A stretch of 64,000 nucleotides of DNA from assembly GCA_030760725.1 (NCBI GenBank), contig JASWHV010000012.1, positions 54,777,652 through 54,841,651 of the forward strand, written 5' to 3'. Shown here one piece after another: positions 20,624-31,265 of the stretch. The position numbers were made by a program, and so were the translations under genes. The notes beneath the pieces were generated by a model. The model did not search any database. It saw only the letters and a list, made by a program, of their open reading frames with translations, and had not been told where the DNA came from. Position 1 is the first letter of the stretch. Each line of letters begins with the position of its first letter. Source of the stretch: Neostapfia colusana. Taxonomy: Eukaryota; Streptophyta; Magnoliopsida; Poales; Poaceae.

Positions 20624-22237
20624 CCCTTGACCATAGTGATCCTATGTTTTGGGAAACTATTTTGTTTTGCGAAAAGGTGTGTGTGCTGAGTCAAACATGA
20701 TGGGAAACCCTTTTTATAGGAGTTTACTAGTTTTGGCTAAACCACCCTTGTCGCAGGGGAAGTTTATGAGTCGGGTATGGTTTTTGATTTTATGCTTCGC
20801 TGAGTCCATGGGATTACGGGAAGTGAGATAGATGTGTCTAGCTAACTGCACTCGTAAGATTTATGAGAAACTGATGTTGTTAATGAACATGGATCGGAGG
20901 GAGATCTAGGCAAGTCTGGGTTTGTGAATGAGGTAGAAAGAGATGGTGGCTTACTTGCCGTAGATCTAAGGACCGGTTCATGCGAGCACATGCCAGATAG
21001 CAGTGCCACCACAAGGCCAAGTACGGGTGTGGCTTAGCTGAGTAATTAGGTAAGTTGCTAGATTGCCATGGACCGTGGAAGGCGCGGGGAATGGGATTCG
21101 AGTGAGGACTGCCTGGGAACTGCATGACACAAGAGGGGGCCCGTGGGTGGGAGAATTGGAGATTCTAGCCTGCCGGTGAAACCTTAGTGAGTCCATACAT
21201 CTAGTAACCCCTTTGTAAAGGCTATTTTGTGATCTCTTGGCCATACACTGATGGTTGTGTACTGGTATAATGGAGGTTCTGCAGTCGCCGACGGGTGACA
21301 AAATCACAAACTTATGGGTAAAGAGGTGCAAACTCTGCAGATTCTTAAAACTATCATGATAGCCGAGCTTACGGTCACGAGCGCCTGGCCAACTTCCATG
21401 ATTAGTTGGATGGTTATTTTGGGATGGTTTTGGTATTTGATTTGTTTATGGTTGGGTTTTGGTTTTCGAGACTGTTGAGTCCGGGTGATAAGATTGGTTG
21501 CATGACTGTTGAGTCATGGCAACGAGATTGGTCTCTGTGTGAGACGGAATTGTTTATGAGATGAAATGGTAGCGAATACAAGATGATATTCGTTAGAAGG
21601 TAGCAAATATGAGAAGGTATTCGTGAGCAAGAATGAGGTTGATTAATGTCTGGTTGGAACATGGAAAGTGATGAACATAATGGAGGTATGATTGGTATTT
21701 TAGTACATGTTGGGATTACGTTCACTTAAAGTTAAGTTGATGTTTTATCATAGTTTTGATAAATAACTTTGCTTTCTGCAATGAGCCTTTTTATACCTAC
21801 CTTGTTGTGAGCTACATATCATGTTTTCCCGCACTTGCTGAGTACATCATTGTACTCAAACTTGCATTATTATTTCACCATCAGCAACAGGAGAAGATTA
21901 CTATGAAGACCAGGTGGAGCATTAGGCGTGTAATCTGTCCTCAACCTTGCCTGTGGAATGGAGCAGAGATGGAGCTGCTGCTACTGCTTAGATTGCTTCC
22001 GCACTAGTTAGAAGACTTCTGCTGCATAGAAATAAGACTTCCGCTGTTAGATTAAGACTTCCGCTGTGAGCATGAGTCCAAGACTCATGAGATATTGTAA
22101 TAAACTCTGTTATTCGTGGTTATATATATTCTGAATTCAGTTTGTGGAACATATGTGTATGTGTGATGAACATCCTAGGCACACATATGCATCAGTTCTC
22201 GGTTCCGTGGTTTTTCCACAGAATTGAGGGCGTCACA

Positions 22238-22562
22238 ATCCCGGTCAGGTGGCATACCTGGGAGTTCTTCCGGGAACACATCTGAAAATTCTTGAACCAC
22301 CGTAATGCTTTCCAATGTTGCTTCTTCGACATGGTTCAACAGTGCCTTCTCGGTTGCCGGTTGGGCTGACTCGAACTCAATACGAGTACTGTGCTCATTT
22401 GTCAACTGCACGCTCCTCTCAGCACATTGAATTACTCTGTTGTGCTTGCTTAACCAATCCATTCCAAGTATTATATCAATCCCTTGGGAATCCAAGACGA
22501 TAAGGTTGGCAAGAAAGTTTACCCCCCTCATTTTAAGTCTTACTTTCGGACATACTATATTT
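22238..22562 (-). pseudogene. pol: TE-3 protease end and RT leader
   Basis: It encodes VCPKVRL, ANLIVLDSQGIDIILGMDWLSKHN of the protease C-terminal half, and FSDVFPEELPGMPPDRD, the segment before RT. The active-site DSG half of the protease is missing on one side and RT on the other (LTR-a begins at 22237). It matches TE-6 residues around 446-484 of gag-protease and 1-56 of pol. Confidence 0.85.
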
Positions 22563-22917
22563 GTAGGAGCTAGAATTCAGATTTGAGAGAAAAAATTTCC
22601 CAACTATATGCATCAAGGTATATGAACTATGCAACTCCTTTACTAATTTCTGCCTATATGAGGATGTGAACACGTGCCGAAGCATCTCACATCTCTCCAA
22701 TATGTGTGTACGTGGGCATTGTGGCTGAAGCGTCCCACAACTCACACCCAAGCATACAAACACAAGAAATCATCATAAAAATTCAGCACATCACTCTTAT
22801 TAGAGATACTATGATCTAAATGTTCCTATTACACCTTTATTCAATGGAAACCTAAACTTAATCGTGTGAACAGGTGCTGTTCTCGCCGTGTGACGGGGGT
22901 GGTCCATACATGGGCTC
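22563..22917 (-). other. TE-3 spacer where gag is deleted
   Basis: No coding frame is supported. In related elements a spacer of about 300 bp lies between ORF0 and gag and is followed by ~1.3 kb of gag. Here the spacer runs directly into protease, so a deletion ends near 22562. Confidence 0.65.
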
Positions 22918-23828
22918 ACGTCATGGTGAGTCGGCAGTCCATGTAGGGATAGATGACGCTGGTGCTCCATTTTCTCCCGCGTTGGCACGAGTCTCCTCCT
23001 GTTTTTCCAGCAAGTACAGCTTCTTGCGGAGGTAACGGATCCCTTCTTGTGCGCATGCATAGCAGTTTCCTAACTCCACGAGCAACCTCTGAGACTTGTC
23101 AGCAGCTTGTAGGTTGGAAAGAGCTGTTACATGGGGTCCAATGATCTCCATTGTGCCACTCTTCCGACACGGGTGCAGCTCAATAGTGGTGCCCTCAAGC
23201 TGCTCATGGAAGGCGTAGCACAGTCCGGTGAGTGCTTCCCATGCAGCAGCATCGCTAGCCTCTGCCCTTGTAGCACTCCATGTGGGTGCGAAGTGCCGAG
23301 TGACAACCCTACCATTAGATAGGATGGTTACTTCAGCCTTCCACTCTTCATGTCCACGACGAGGGACCTTCTTGAGAAGATATTCCGGGTATAGGCTGTA
23401 GCAATCCAGAAATTCTTTGAGCTCCCTGGATGTGTGTCCTCCTTCCATTCCATCGGACCGAAATTCTTGAACTGAATGGTTGGCCCATTCATCTCCTTAA
23501 TTATTGGTCTCATAAAGGGGTGGCTCCTCCTCGGGTTCATCTTCTCCCGTCATAGTTTCATGAGGCTCCAGGGGTGTAAGCTCACGTGAAACCTCCTGAG
23601 GTGCGTACCAATGCTGTTCTTGTGGATCATCCTCCATATCATCTTCGAATTATTCCACCTCTTCTGGATCCTCTTCCTCATGAATATAACTATTACTTCA
23701 TCTTCATCACGAGGTTCCGTCTTCACTTCCTCCCAATATGGTCCATCGGACACCTCAATGGGATTAAGAGCACTCCCACGTGGTGGTGGACGAGCTCTTA
23801 TGCGTGATGTGCTCCTGGTCACCGGCAT
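22918..23828 (-). pseudogene. TE-3 ORF0
   Basis: It starts MPVTRSTSRIRARPPPRG at 23828 and reaches TWTADSP at 22921. It is broken by at least one frameshift (between about 23550 and 23640) and a TAA near 23508. From 23448 the frame is open: EEW at residues 34-36, WEALT at 70-74, a helical Leu/Glu/Lys segment at 135-152, and TWTADSP at 169-175. The two tryptophans are 34 residues apart, as in TE-5 and TE-6 ORF0. An acidic stretch (EDEPEEEPP) precedes the core. The histone-like N-terminus of TE-5/TE-6 is not evident. The core resembles an alpha-beta-beta-beta-alpha RNA-binding fold by eye only. Confidence 0.65.
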
Positions 23829-24074
23829 CTATAAATAAGACATGAGAAACCTTAGCGAAGGAAGAAATAACTCCTAAAACTTCAGAAACTAAGGAGCAAG
23901 AAAGCAAAGGTGTTGCTGTCCAAAATAAGAGAAAAGAGGGGCTGAAATAGCATTTTGCGGTGGCTGAATTGACAAGAAAAGTGCAGCAGCAAGCAATTTT
24001 TGAAAATAGCAGATTTAGAGAAGTGTGCCTATGTATTTTAGAGTGTCCATTCTACCTGCATCCTACGGTCAACG
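23829..24074 (-). other. TE-3 leader
   Basis: About 250 bp between ORF0 and the primer site. No gene is seen. Confidence 0.6.
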
Positions 24075-24088
24075 TGGCTCTGATGCCA
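24075..24088 (-). other. Primer binding site of TE-3
   Basis: The minus strand reads TGGCATCAGAGCCA, one change from the initiator-Met site. It is three bases from the LTR start at 24092. Confidence 0.85.
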
Positions 24089-24091
24089 ATC

Positions 24092-26532
24092 TGTGACACC
24101 AGGTTCCGAAAACACAATCAAGTTAATGCATATGTGTGCCCAGGATGTTCATCACACATACACAAGTAATCCACAAACTGAATTCAGAATATAACCACGA
24201 ATAAATAGTGTTTAAATACTTTTTTACATCGACTAATTGTCTCGCTTATGAATCTCTAACTTATTCTTGCAGCGGAAGTCTCTAAACGACAGCGGAAAGT
24301 GACTAAATAACAGCAGGCTCCATCTTCAACTCCACAGGCATGTTGACGGTAGTTCGCAAGCCTAGTACTCCACATGGTCCTCGAAGTACTCTTCTCCTGT
24401 TGCTGATGTTTATGTGATAATGCAAGGGTGAGTACATGTCGTACTCAGCAAGTGCGGGAAAAGTATGACATGTAGCTTACAACAAGGTAGGAATAAAAAG
24501 GCTCATTGCAGCAAGCAAATTTTATTTCACAAACATAATAAAAACAGCAACTATTTCTAAGTGAGTTTAATCCCATCATAACCATGTTATAAAAGCAACA
24601 TTCCTTCATCATAATTCACCACTTATCATGTCTCAACCAGCCATTAATCTTTCTCAAATTCATCTCATGCTCATAATATTCATAGCCATCTCATATTCAT
24701 ATAACCGAAACCAAACTCATGATCATGACTCAAAACAGTCTCAAAACCAATCCCAATGACCATACCATAACCATACCGAATAACCCTCCCAAGTTTTCCC
24801 TCTAATCATATGAGTTGGCCAGGTTCTTGTGACCGGAAGCACGGCTATCATGATAGTTCTACATTCTACCTAGGTGGCACCACTTTACCCACAAGTTTGT
24901 GATTTCATCACCCGTCGGCGACTGCGAAACCTCCATTATACCAGTACACAACCGTTGGTGTATGGCTAAGAGATCACAAAATAGCCTTTACAAAGGGGCT
25001 ACTAGATGTATGGACTCACTGAGGTTTCACCGGCAGGCTCGAATCACCATTCTCCCACCCACGGGCCCCCTCTTGTGCCATGCAGTTCCTAGGACAGTCC
25101 TCTTTCGACTTCCATTCCCCGCGCCATCCACGGTCCATAACAAGCTAGCAACACACCTAATTAGTCAGCTAAGCCGCACCCATATTTGGCCTTGTGGTGG
25201 CACTGTTTTCCAGGCATGTGCTGGCATGAACCGGTCCATAGATCTACGGCAAGTAAACCACCATCTCATTCAGCAACATCCACAAACCAAGATTGCCTAG
25301 ATCACCCCCGATTCCATGCTCATTATCATCATCAGGTTCTCATTATCATTATTCATATGAGTGCAGCATCTAACCTTGTTTTAATTCAGCTTCCTATATC
25401 CCGTAGATTAAGCGAAGCAAAAAGGAAAAATGACCATACCCGACTCATTAACTTTCCCGACGACAAGGATGGTTAACAAAACTAGTAAACTCCTATAAAA
25501 GGGTGTCCCATCAAGTTGACTCAAGCGTACGAGTTTTTTAACAAAACAGTTTCAAACATGGGTCAATATGGTCAAGGGGGCACTTGCCTTGCTCCCGTGG
25601 TCTCTCGTGGTCCAAGCGTCTCAAAGTCTTGGTGCTGTAGTTCCTCGTAGATGGCCTCTTGAGCTTGTTCTTCTCACTCCCTCCTTGGTGGCAGGGCCTT
25701 CCTTCTAGCAATGGAAGCAGTGAGACGTTTTTCTACAGATGATTAGGGCAGGACAGATCGTCGGCTCTTTTCTGGCGACGGCGAGGCGTGACAGGGCTCG
25801 TTGGTGGGGCTCGATGACGGGGCTCGCCGGTGGGGCTCGTCGGCGGGGATCGACGGCGGGGCTCGTCGGTGGGGCTCACCGGGCGGGGCTCACCTGCGGC
25901 TGAACTCCGGCGAGGGGTGGGGGCAACTCGGCGAGTTGGGGCTAGGGCCACCAAGTCGCCGACTTGGGGGGGGGGGGAAGGGGGAGGGGATTGCGGCCAA
26001 GGGGGGGGGTTTGGGTGCAAAATCCTAACAAACTTTTCCCCAATTAATTGGGTGCGACAGCAATGTGGGGGATTTTCCCCAAATGTGGGGAAAATTCCCC
26101 TTTTTGGGGGAATTGGGGATTTGGAGATTTGGGGGAAAATTTGGGAAAATTGAAATTGGCTCATTTCAACTATATTTTTCCCATTCCTCAACATTTCTAT
26201 GTCACTTACTCCATTTCTACATTCCTCTCTCCAATTCTATGTCTCACTCTCCATTTCTACATTCCCCTCTCCATTTCTATGTCCCATTTCTCTATTTCTA
26301 TATGCCCTTCTCCATTTCTATGGTTCCTTCCTCCATTTCTATGGTTCTTTCTCCATTTCTATTGTTCTTTCTCCATTTCTATGATTCCTTTCTCCATTTC
26401 TATGGTTCTTTCTCCATTTCTATAGTCCTTTCTCCATTTCTATAGTTATTTCTCCATTTCTACTTGTTTTATAGTGCTTCTCTACATGAAAAATGTATGC
26501 AATGTATAGGAATGAATTCTGAGGGTGTTACA
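24092..26532 (-). repeat. TE-3 5' LTR, 2441 bp, TATA region deleted
   Basis: It starts TGTGACACCAGG and ends GGGTGTTACA. It pairs with 1-1850 and contains the palindrome (24845-24856), GC-rich repeats (25795-25900) and the minisatellite (26205-26462). Compared with the 3' LTR, about 50 bp including the TATA box are absent at 26011-26017. The short conserved frame near 25570-25665 has a one-base insertion. Confidence 0.9.
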
Positions 26533-27470
26533 TAGACGGTCGGCCACGGGCTGGGGAACGGTGGAAAACGTCGAGGGGTCGTCGGCGGAGCTTGTGGGTG
26601 GCTCAGCTAGGCGCTAACCCGGCGATAAGTCGATCGACGACAAGGGACCGAAAGCAATGGCGCGGCTGGTTGTTTTCAGTCGCACGCTCGAGCGAGGCTG
26701 AGGTTGCTTCGGTGTAATGTGGAGGAGAGAAGAAGAGCACTCGGGCTGCCGCTTTGATCACCCACACGCACGAGCTGACGTCGGGAGCAAGCGAGGCAAG
26801 CAGCTCGGTGGAAGCAGCGTGGCTCGGTGCCGCGCGGTGATCACCCGAGGGCAGCAAAAATAGTCGGTTGTGAATAATGTGTGGCTGACAAAGGGGTCCC
26901 ACCCCCTCATTTCTTAAACAAAATTTCCACAGATCTTTTTTCCACAGCTACTTAAACTTGATTGCTTTACTTCACCTCAAAGTCATGGTTTGAAATGTTT
27001 AATTCAATTGATTTGAATTCTGGTGTGGAGTTTGAATGGACTTTGGTTATTTGAATTTGAATTGGAATTGAATTATTCATTTACATTGTTCCAAAAACAT
27101 AGCAAACCAACTCCAATATCTCTGAATTTTTGCATGGCTGCTAATTAAAATGTGAACACAGTTGTGGAACAAAATTTGCAAATTGAGGAAGTTGGGATTT
27201 GAAACTGAAATTTAAATTCAGATTAGAGGGCTTCATCTTTTAATCCCAAACAAATATTAGAACCCCTCCAAATGAGCTGAAATTTGGGAAGTTGAATATT
27301 TGACATATGAAGATCCAAGTTATGAATTCAGATCTTCATGTTTGGAAGTTTTAGGAAGTTGAATCACCACTTTGAACTCGCACCATTATAATTCAAAGTT
27401 TTAAATTCTCCTCATTTTTCCTAAGTGTAAATGTGCTGAAATCTTGGTTTGCACTTTTGGGGATTTTACA
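26533..27470 (-). repeat. TE-2 3' LTR, right-hand part
   Basis: It aligns with 55250-56173 of the 5' LTR and ends in GGGGATTTTACA. The missing part (equivalent to 52303-55249) should lie beyond TE-3, left of the window. Confidence 0.88.
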
Positions 27471-27484
27471 TCCCTCCCCCCCCC
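27471..27484 (-). other. Polypurine tract of TE-2
   Basis: The minus strand reads GGGGGGGGGGAGGGA directly before the 3' LTR. Confidence 0.7.
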
Positions 27485-27499
27485 ATAAAAATAATCTCG

Positions 27500-27660
27500 T
27501 CCTGAGATTCCAAAAGAAATGCAAAGTGGGGAAACTTTACCGGGTATACGATGATAGCAATTCCGGATAATTTGCTCATAGATAGTCCTCGCTTTCCCAT
27601 GTCACCTCATCAGCGGTATGGTTACTCCACAAGACCTCGTAAAACCATAAAGTCCAGTTT
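27500..27660 (-). pseudogene. pol: TE-2 chromodomain, second part
   Basis: The minus strand encodes LWFYEVLWSNHTADEVTWE, the aromatic and acidic end of a chromodomain. A TGA follows where a codon in the acidic tail (ESEDYL) would be. It continues the frame left at 40251 on the other side of TE-6, so TE-6 landed inside the chromodomain coding sequence. Confidence 0.75.
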
Positions 27661-27665
27661 CTTGT
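27661..27665. repeat. Target site duplication of TE-6, left copy
   Basis: CTTGT, identical to 40246-40250. Confidence 0.92.
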
Positions 27666-30600
27666 TGTCACACCCGGTTTTTCCGAAGAACAACCGAGTG
27701 AATATCACATGTATGCCAGGATCATTTTCTCATACATGTGATGACAAATAGTGAAGCATCATTTATTACAAGTCAGGTGTCGAATATAAATAAGTCTTAC
27801 ATAGCAAATGTCTCGATGGACAATAATAAGTTCATCACAAGTAAATAAACTAGCAGCGGAATATTATTCTTGAGGGCTCCGTCACAAGCGTTGCCCGGGG
27901 GTCTCCATGAACCTAGAAACCTTCTTCGGGTCCAAAGTCTTGGTCATTATACACCACCTCATTATCTTGACCTGAGCAGCAATATAAACCAACAAATATG
28001 CAAGGTTGAGTACCAATGGTACTCAGCAAGTGTGGGAAAATTATATCATGCATGGCTAGAACAAGGAGAGGTTGAACTCATGGTTAAAGCACTACGCAAT
28101 TAATACCTATCACCTTAGCTTATTAAATACCTACATTACTACACAGGTGAAATGGTCCCAATCTCCCATCCCATCATCATAATCCAATAACCATAACGTC
28201 ATTTCCAATGTTAAGCTCCCCGCTTAACATCCACAACTTCCAAAACCATCAACCCTCTAATCATGAATAAGTCCAAGCCGCTCTTGACCGTGAGCACGGC
28301 TGTCATGACAGTTTTGCCTCTGCAGAGTTTGCACCACTGTACCCACATGTAGTGATTTCATCCCCCGTTGCCGGGTGGACTAAAAGAACCTCCATTATTC
28401 CAGTGGCTACAAACCACATTCACACTTCCCAGGTGTGTAGCCAGGAGATCACTACGAAGCCTTTACAAAGGGATTCCCGACGAGCGTGGGCCCACTGAGG
28501 TTTCACCCCTAACAGCATACAAGAGGCTCCAACCCCGCTGCAGTGGCCCCCTCTTGAGCCTTGCGGTTTATAAGGTAGTCCAGCTGACACCTATTCCCCG
28601 CACCATCCAACACACCCATACTACGCCGGGGATACACCTAATTAATTGGCCAAGCTGCCCCATCTCAGCATGTGGTTGGCACTGTAAAGCCAGGTTACAT
28701 GCTCCATGAACCGGTCCTTAGGATCCAGGCAAGTACTAAACACAAACCCAAGTCTCGTGCACCCAGCACACAACCAAAACATCCAACTTGCCTTGATACC
28801 TACCTCTACATAACTCACAATATCTCATTCAAGAGTATGGTAAAATAAATGATGATCTCATGTCCCAAATATCCTATTCTAAGCATGGCTAAGCATATGC
28901 ATAATAATAAATGACATAATAAAGTAAATCCCAACCCAAGCGACAAGGAAACAAGGTAATGCAATTATAGGGAAACTTCCTAACATGGGTTTCATATTTC
29001 AATTGACAATGCAAATAACTCTAGCTACACATCCTAGCATAGGATCAAAGTGGTCAAGGACACTTGCCTCCTTCCTGCTGCTCTTGAAATGGGTAGTCCT
29101 GATCTTGGAAAGGAATAACTTGCTCTTGAGCAGGTTCTACATCATACCATCACACATAGCAAAAGAAAACAACAATCCATAAGACATAGTTCACACTTCC
29201 ACTTCATACAAACCACACATTCACATTTATGAAAGTCATTCACAATTATATGTGTTGTGGTTACTCTATGTGTGTTGATTTGTGGCTTGCATGCACTTTT
29301 AATCATGTGTATGTGATTCCTATTTTTGTGTTCACATTTATACTTACATACTATATATATGAGTTTCCAATTAAAATAAATTCCTTATATTCAATTACTA
29401 CACCTTTTAGCTACCAAGTATGCATGAAAGGTATTTTCCTTCTCCATATGTGTCTTCATAATTTCTACCAACCCTAAACTGAATTCTTTGGATTTTAGAA
29501 ACTCCATTTATCATTTACTAGTTGCTATATTTTCAGATTTATTTTCCTATGCATAAATGTGTACTTTATTATGAAATAAGTAATACACATCATCTAAACA
29601 GAATAGGTTCTGGTCCTAAATAATTTAATAACATATTTTGACCTTTGCCTCTGATGTAAACTATTTCACAATTATTTTCCCTATTTTCTAAAACTATTCA
29701 TTGCTTAAAAATGTGTCCCTAAATGTGAATAATAAATTAGACAGATTCAATTCAGCCCAAAATATGTTTTTATCTCACTCTAAAGTTTCCTAAATACTGA
29801 GAAAGTCTTTAATTAAATTTTGACAATATGTTTGTCCCACTTTTAAATTTTTAAACACTAGCAACATATTCAATTTCCTAAATTAAATACTAAACAGGGC
29901 TAAAAAGTAAATTCACCCCATTACATGGTCTATAATATTATTTTCAGAATTTCCAGGGGTCTAGCTACACTTATCAGAGGTGTTTTTCCTAATTTTCATT
30001 AAGTCCAGGGGCTAAAACTGATTTTTAAATGAATTTACATGATTTTCTGGAGTTCCAGGGGCTAGATCAGAAGTTTCCAGGGCTAGCTCTTATTTCCCGA
30101 GAACCCCAGGGGGTAGCACGTAAGATTTCCAATCTTTATAACGCGGGGCTGACGTGGACCGTCCGATTTTAAACCGACGGCCGAGATTATAATATCGAAC
30201 CGGTACGCGGGGATTTAAACCCTACCGTGCGATTTAAAATAAACGGCGCACAAGCGGCCACGTCGCTTTGATCGAGCGCGGGCGGCGCTGCCGGCGGCGC
30301 ACGGCGGCGGGAAGCGGCGATCTCGCCGGAAACTTTCGGATCTTCGGGAATTCTTCCTAGAACTGTGATTTTATGGCATAGATCGGTAGAGGGGAGGTCG
30401 GGGATCTCACCTCGGGGGTTTTCTTGAGCTCGGAGGTCCTGGAAGGTGATCGGCGACGAGGTCCGAGGCAAAACCACGGCGAAGCTCGTCGGCGCTGCGT
30501 TTACACCGGAAATCACCGAGTTTTCTGCACCTGCAAGGTTCCCCAGAGGCCAGCGAGTTAGATCGGAAATTCCGATCTTAGATCGGCCAGAATTCGCCGG

Positions 30601-31082
30601 AGAAGTCTCGGTTCTCACCGGAGTAAAAACAGCTGATCGCGTGGGAAAAACAGAACGAGGCCGCGGTTTTTATAGACGGGGGAGGGCGGCGGGGTGGTTT
30701 AGATCATGTCCGCGTCGCCTACGAACAGAATTCAGCGGGGATACGCCGAAATCCGGATCGGTTTTGATTCGGGTGCGAGGGAGTCCGGCGCTGTCGCGAG
30801 GTAGACGAAGATCGGGTGGGTCCCGCCTGTCAGTGTGAGGCAGCAGCGCGCGCGGCTGCGGGCTGGCGCAGGCGCTGGCTGGGCCGGCTGGTGGATTTCG
30901 GCCCACTGGCCGGTTTTTTTTCTGTTTTCTCTTTTTCTTTTTTCTATTTCTTTTCTGATTTGAGTTTAATTTGAATTCCAGTTTGAATTTGAATTTTTGC
31001 AAAACATGCAACACGTCCAAAAATTTTTAAATTCCCCTCTTAACATGATTTAGGGTCTTAACAATATTTTTGGGGTGTTACA
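27666..31082 (-). repeat. TE-6 3' LTR, 3417 bp
   Basis: TGTCACACCC..GGGTGTTACA. It matches 36814-40245 almost base for base and is about 15 bp shorter, mainly from an indel near 30546. It carries the palindrome (28300-28311), a CCCG-TTGC-CGGG hairpin near 28368, the short frame (29060-29137) and a TATA-type TATAAAAA on the minus strand near 30667. Confidence 0.95.
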
Positions 31083-31098
31083 GCTCTACCCCCCTTAA
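31083..31098 (-). other. Polypurine tract of TE-6
   Basis: The minus strand reads TTAAGGGGGGTAGAGC next to the 3' LTR. Confidence 0.82.
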
Positions 31099-31124
31099 AA
31101 GAAATCTCGTCCTCGAGATTGGTG

Positions 31125-31265
31125 TTTCTAAGAAAACAATTCCGGAAATTGTGCCTTGAGCTCATCTTCCCGCTCCCAGGTGGCTTCCTCTTCTGAGTGA
31201 TGCTTCCACTGCACCTTGCACATCCGGATTCTTTTATTTCTGGTGAGGCGTTCCATTGTCTCCAA
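31125..31265 (-). pseudogene. pol: TE-6 chromodomain end, out of frame
   Basis: The minus strand encodes the RLTRNK, CKVQW and EEEATWE landmarks of a chromodomain, but one frame off from pol. The shift is at a run of five A (plus strand, about 31263-31267) where TE-5 has four. As read, pol ends after YAEQPYKIF with a short tail, so the chromodomain is lost by a single-base change. Confidence 0.8.

Larger units (their letters stand above)
19209..22237 (+). repeat. LTR-a: solo LTR in TE-3, first ~159 bp missing
   Basis: It aligns with LTR-b from base 42409 to its end (GGGCGTCACA). It carries the G-box array (19209-19815), a TATA box (20023-20030), the short frame (20534-20623) and the palindrome (21351-21362). 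The right end abuts TE-3 protease/RT sequence at 22238. The target duplication would be ATCCC but the left copy is lost. No internal sequence of this family is present. Confidence 0.85.
1..26532 (-). mobile_element. TE-3: Ty3/gypsy chromovirus, nested host of TE-4, TE-5 and LTR-a
   Basis: The element reads on the minus strand. Its 3' LTR (partial) is at 1-1850 and its 5' LTR at 24092-26532, and the two are clearly a pair by eye. Internal parts remain at 1851-3988 (end of RT, RNase H, integrase, chromodomain) and 22238-24091 (protease, ORF0, leader, primer site). TE-4 entered at 3989 and LTR-a lies at 19209-22237. Gag, half of protease and most of RT are missing, so it is non-autonomous. It sits in the 3' LTR of TE-2: sequence matching TE-2's other LTR resumes at 26533, where the first five bases, TAGAC, should be the target duplication. 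The left end is outside the window. Confidence 0.85.

Noticed and set aside
22533..22763. 76-codon minus-strand frame in the TE-3 spacer
   Set aside because: It crosses the gag deletion junction and has no counterpart in TE-5 or TE-6.
23775..23828. TE-3 ORF0 N-terminus considered as an H3 mimic
   Set aside because: It is basic (TRSTSRIRARPPPRG) but lacks the ARKSTGG block and needs gaps to align.
26603..26902. Antisense-looking frame in both TE-2 LTRs (also 55324-55602)
   Set aside because: Present twice only because LTRs are duplicated; the copies differ by indels and no domain is recognised.
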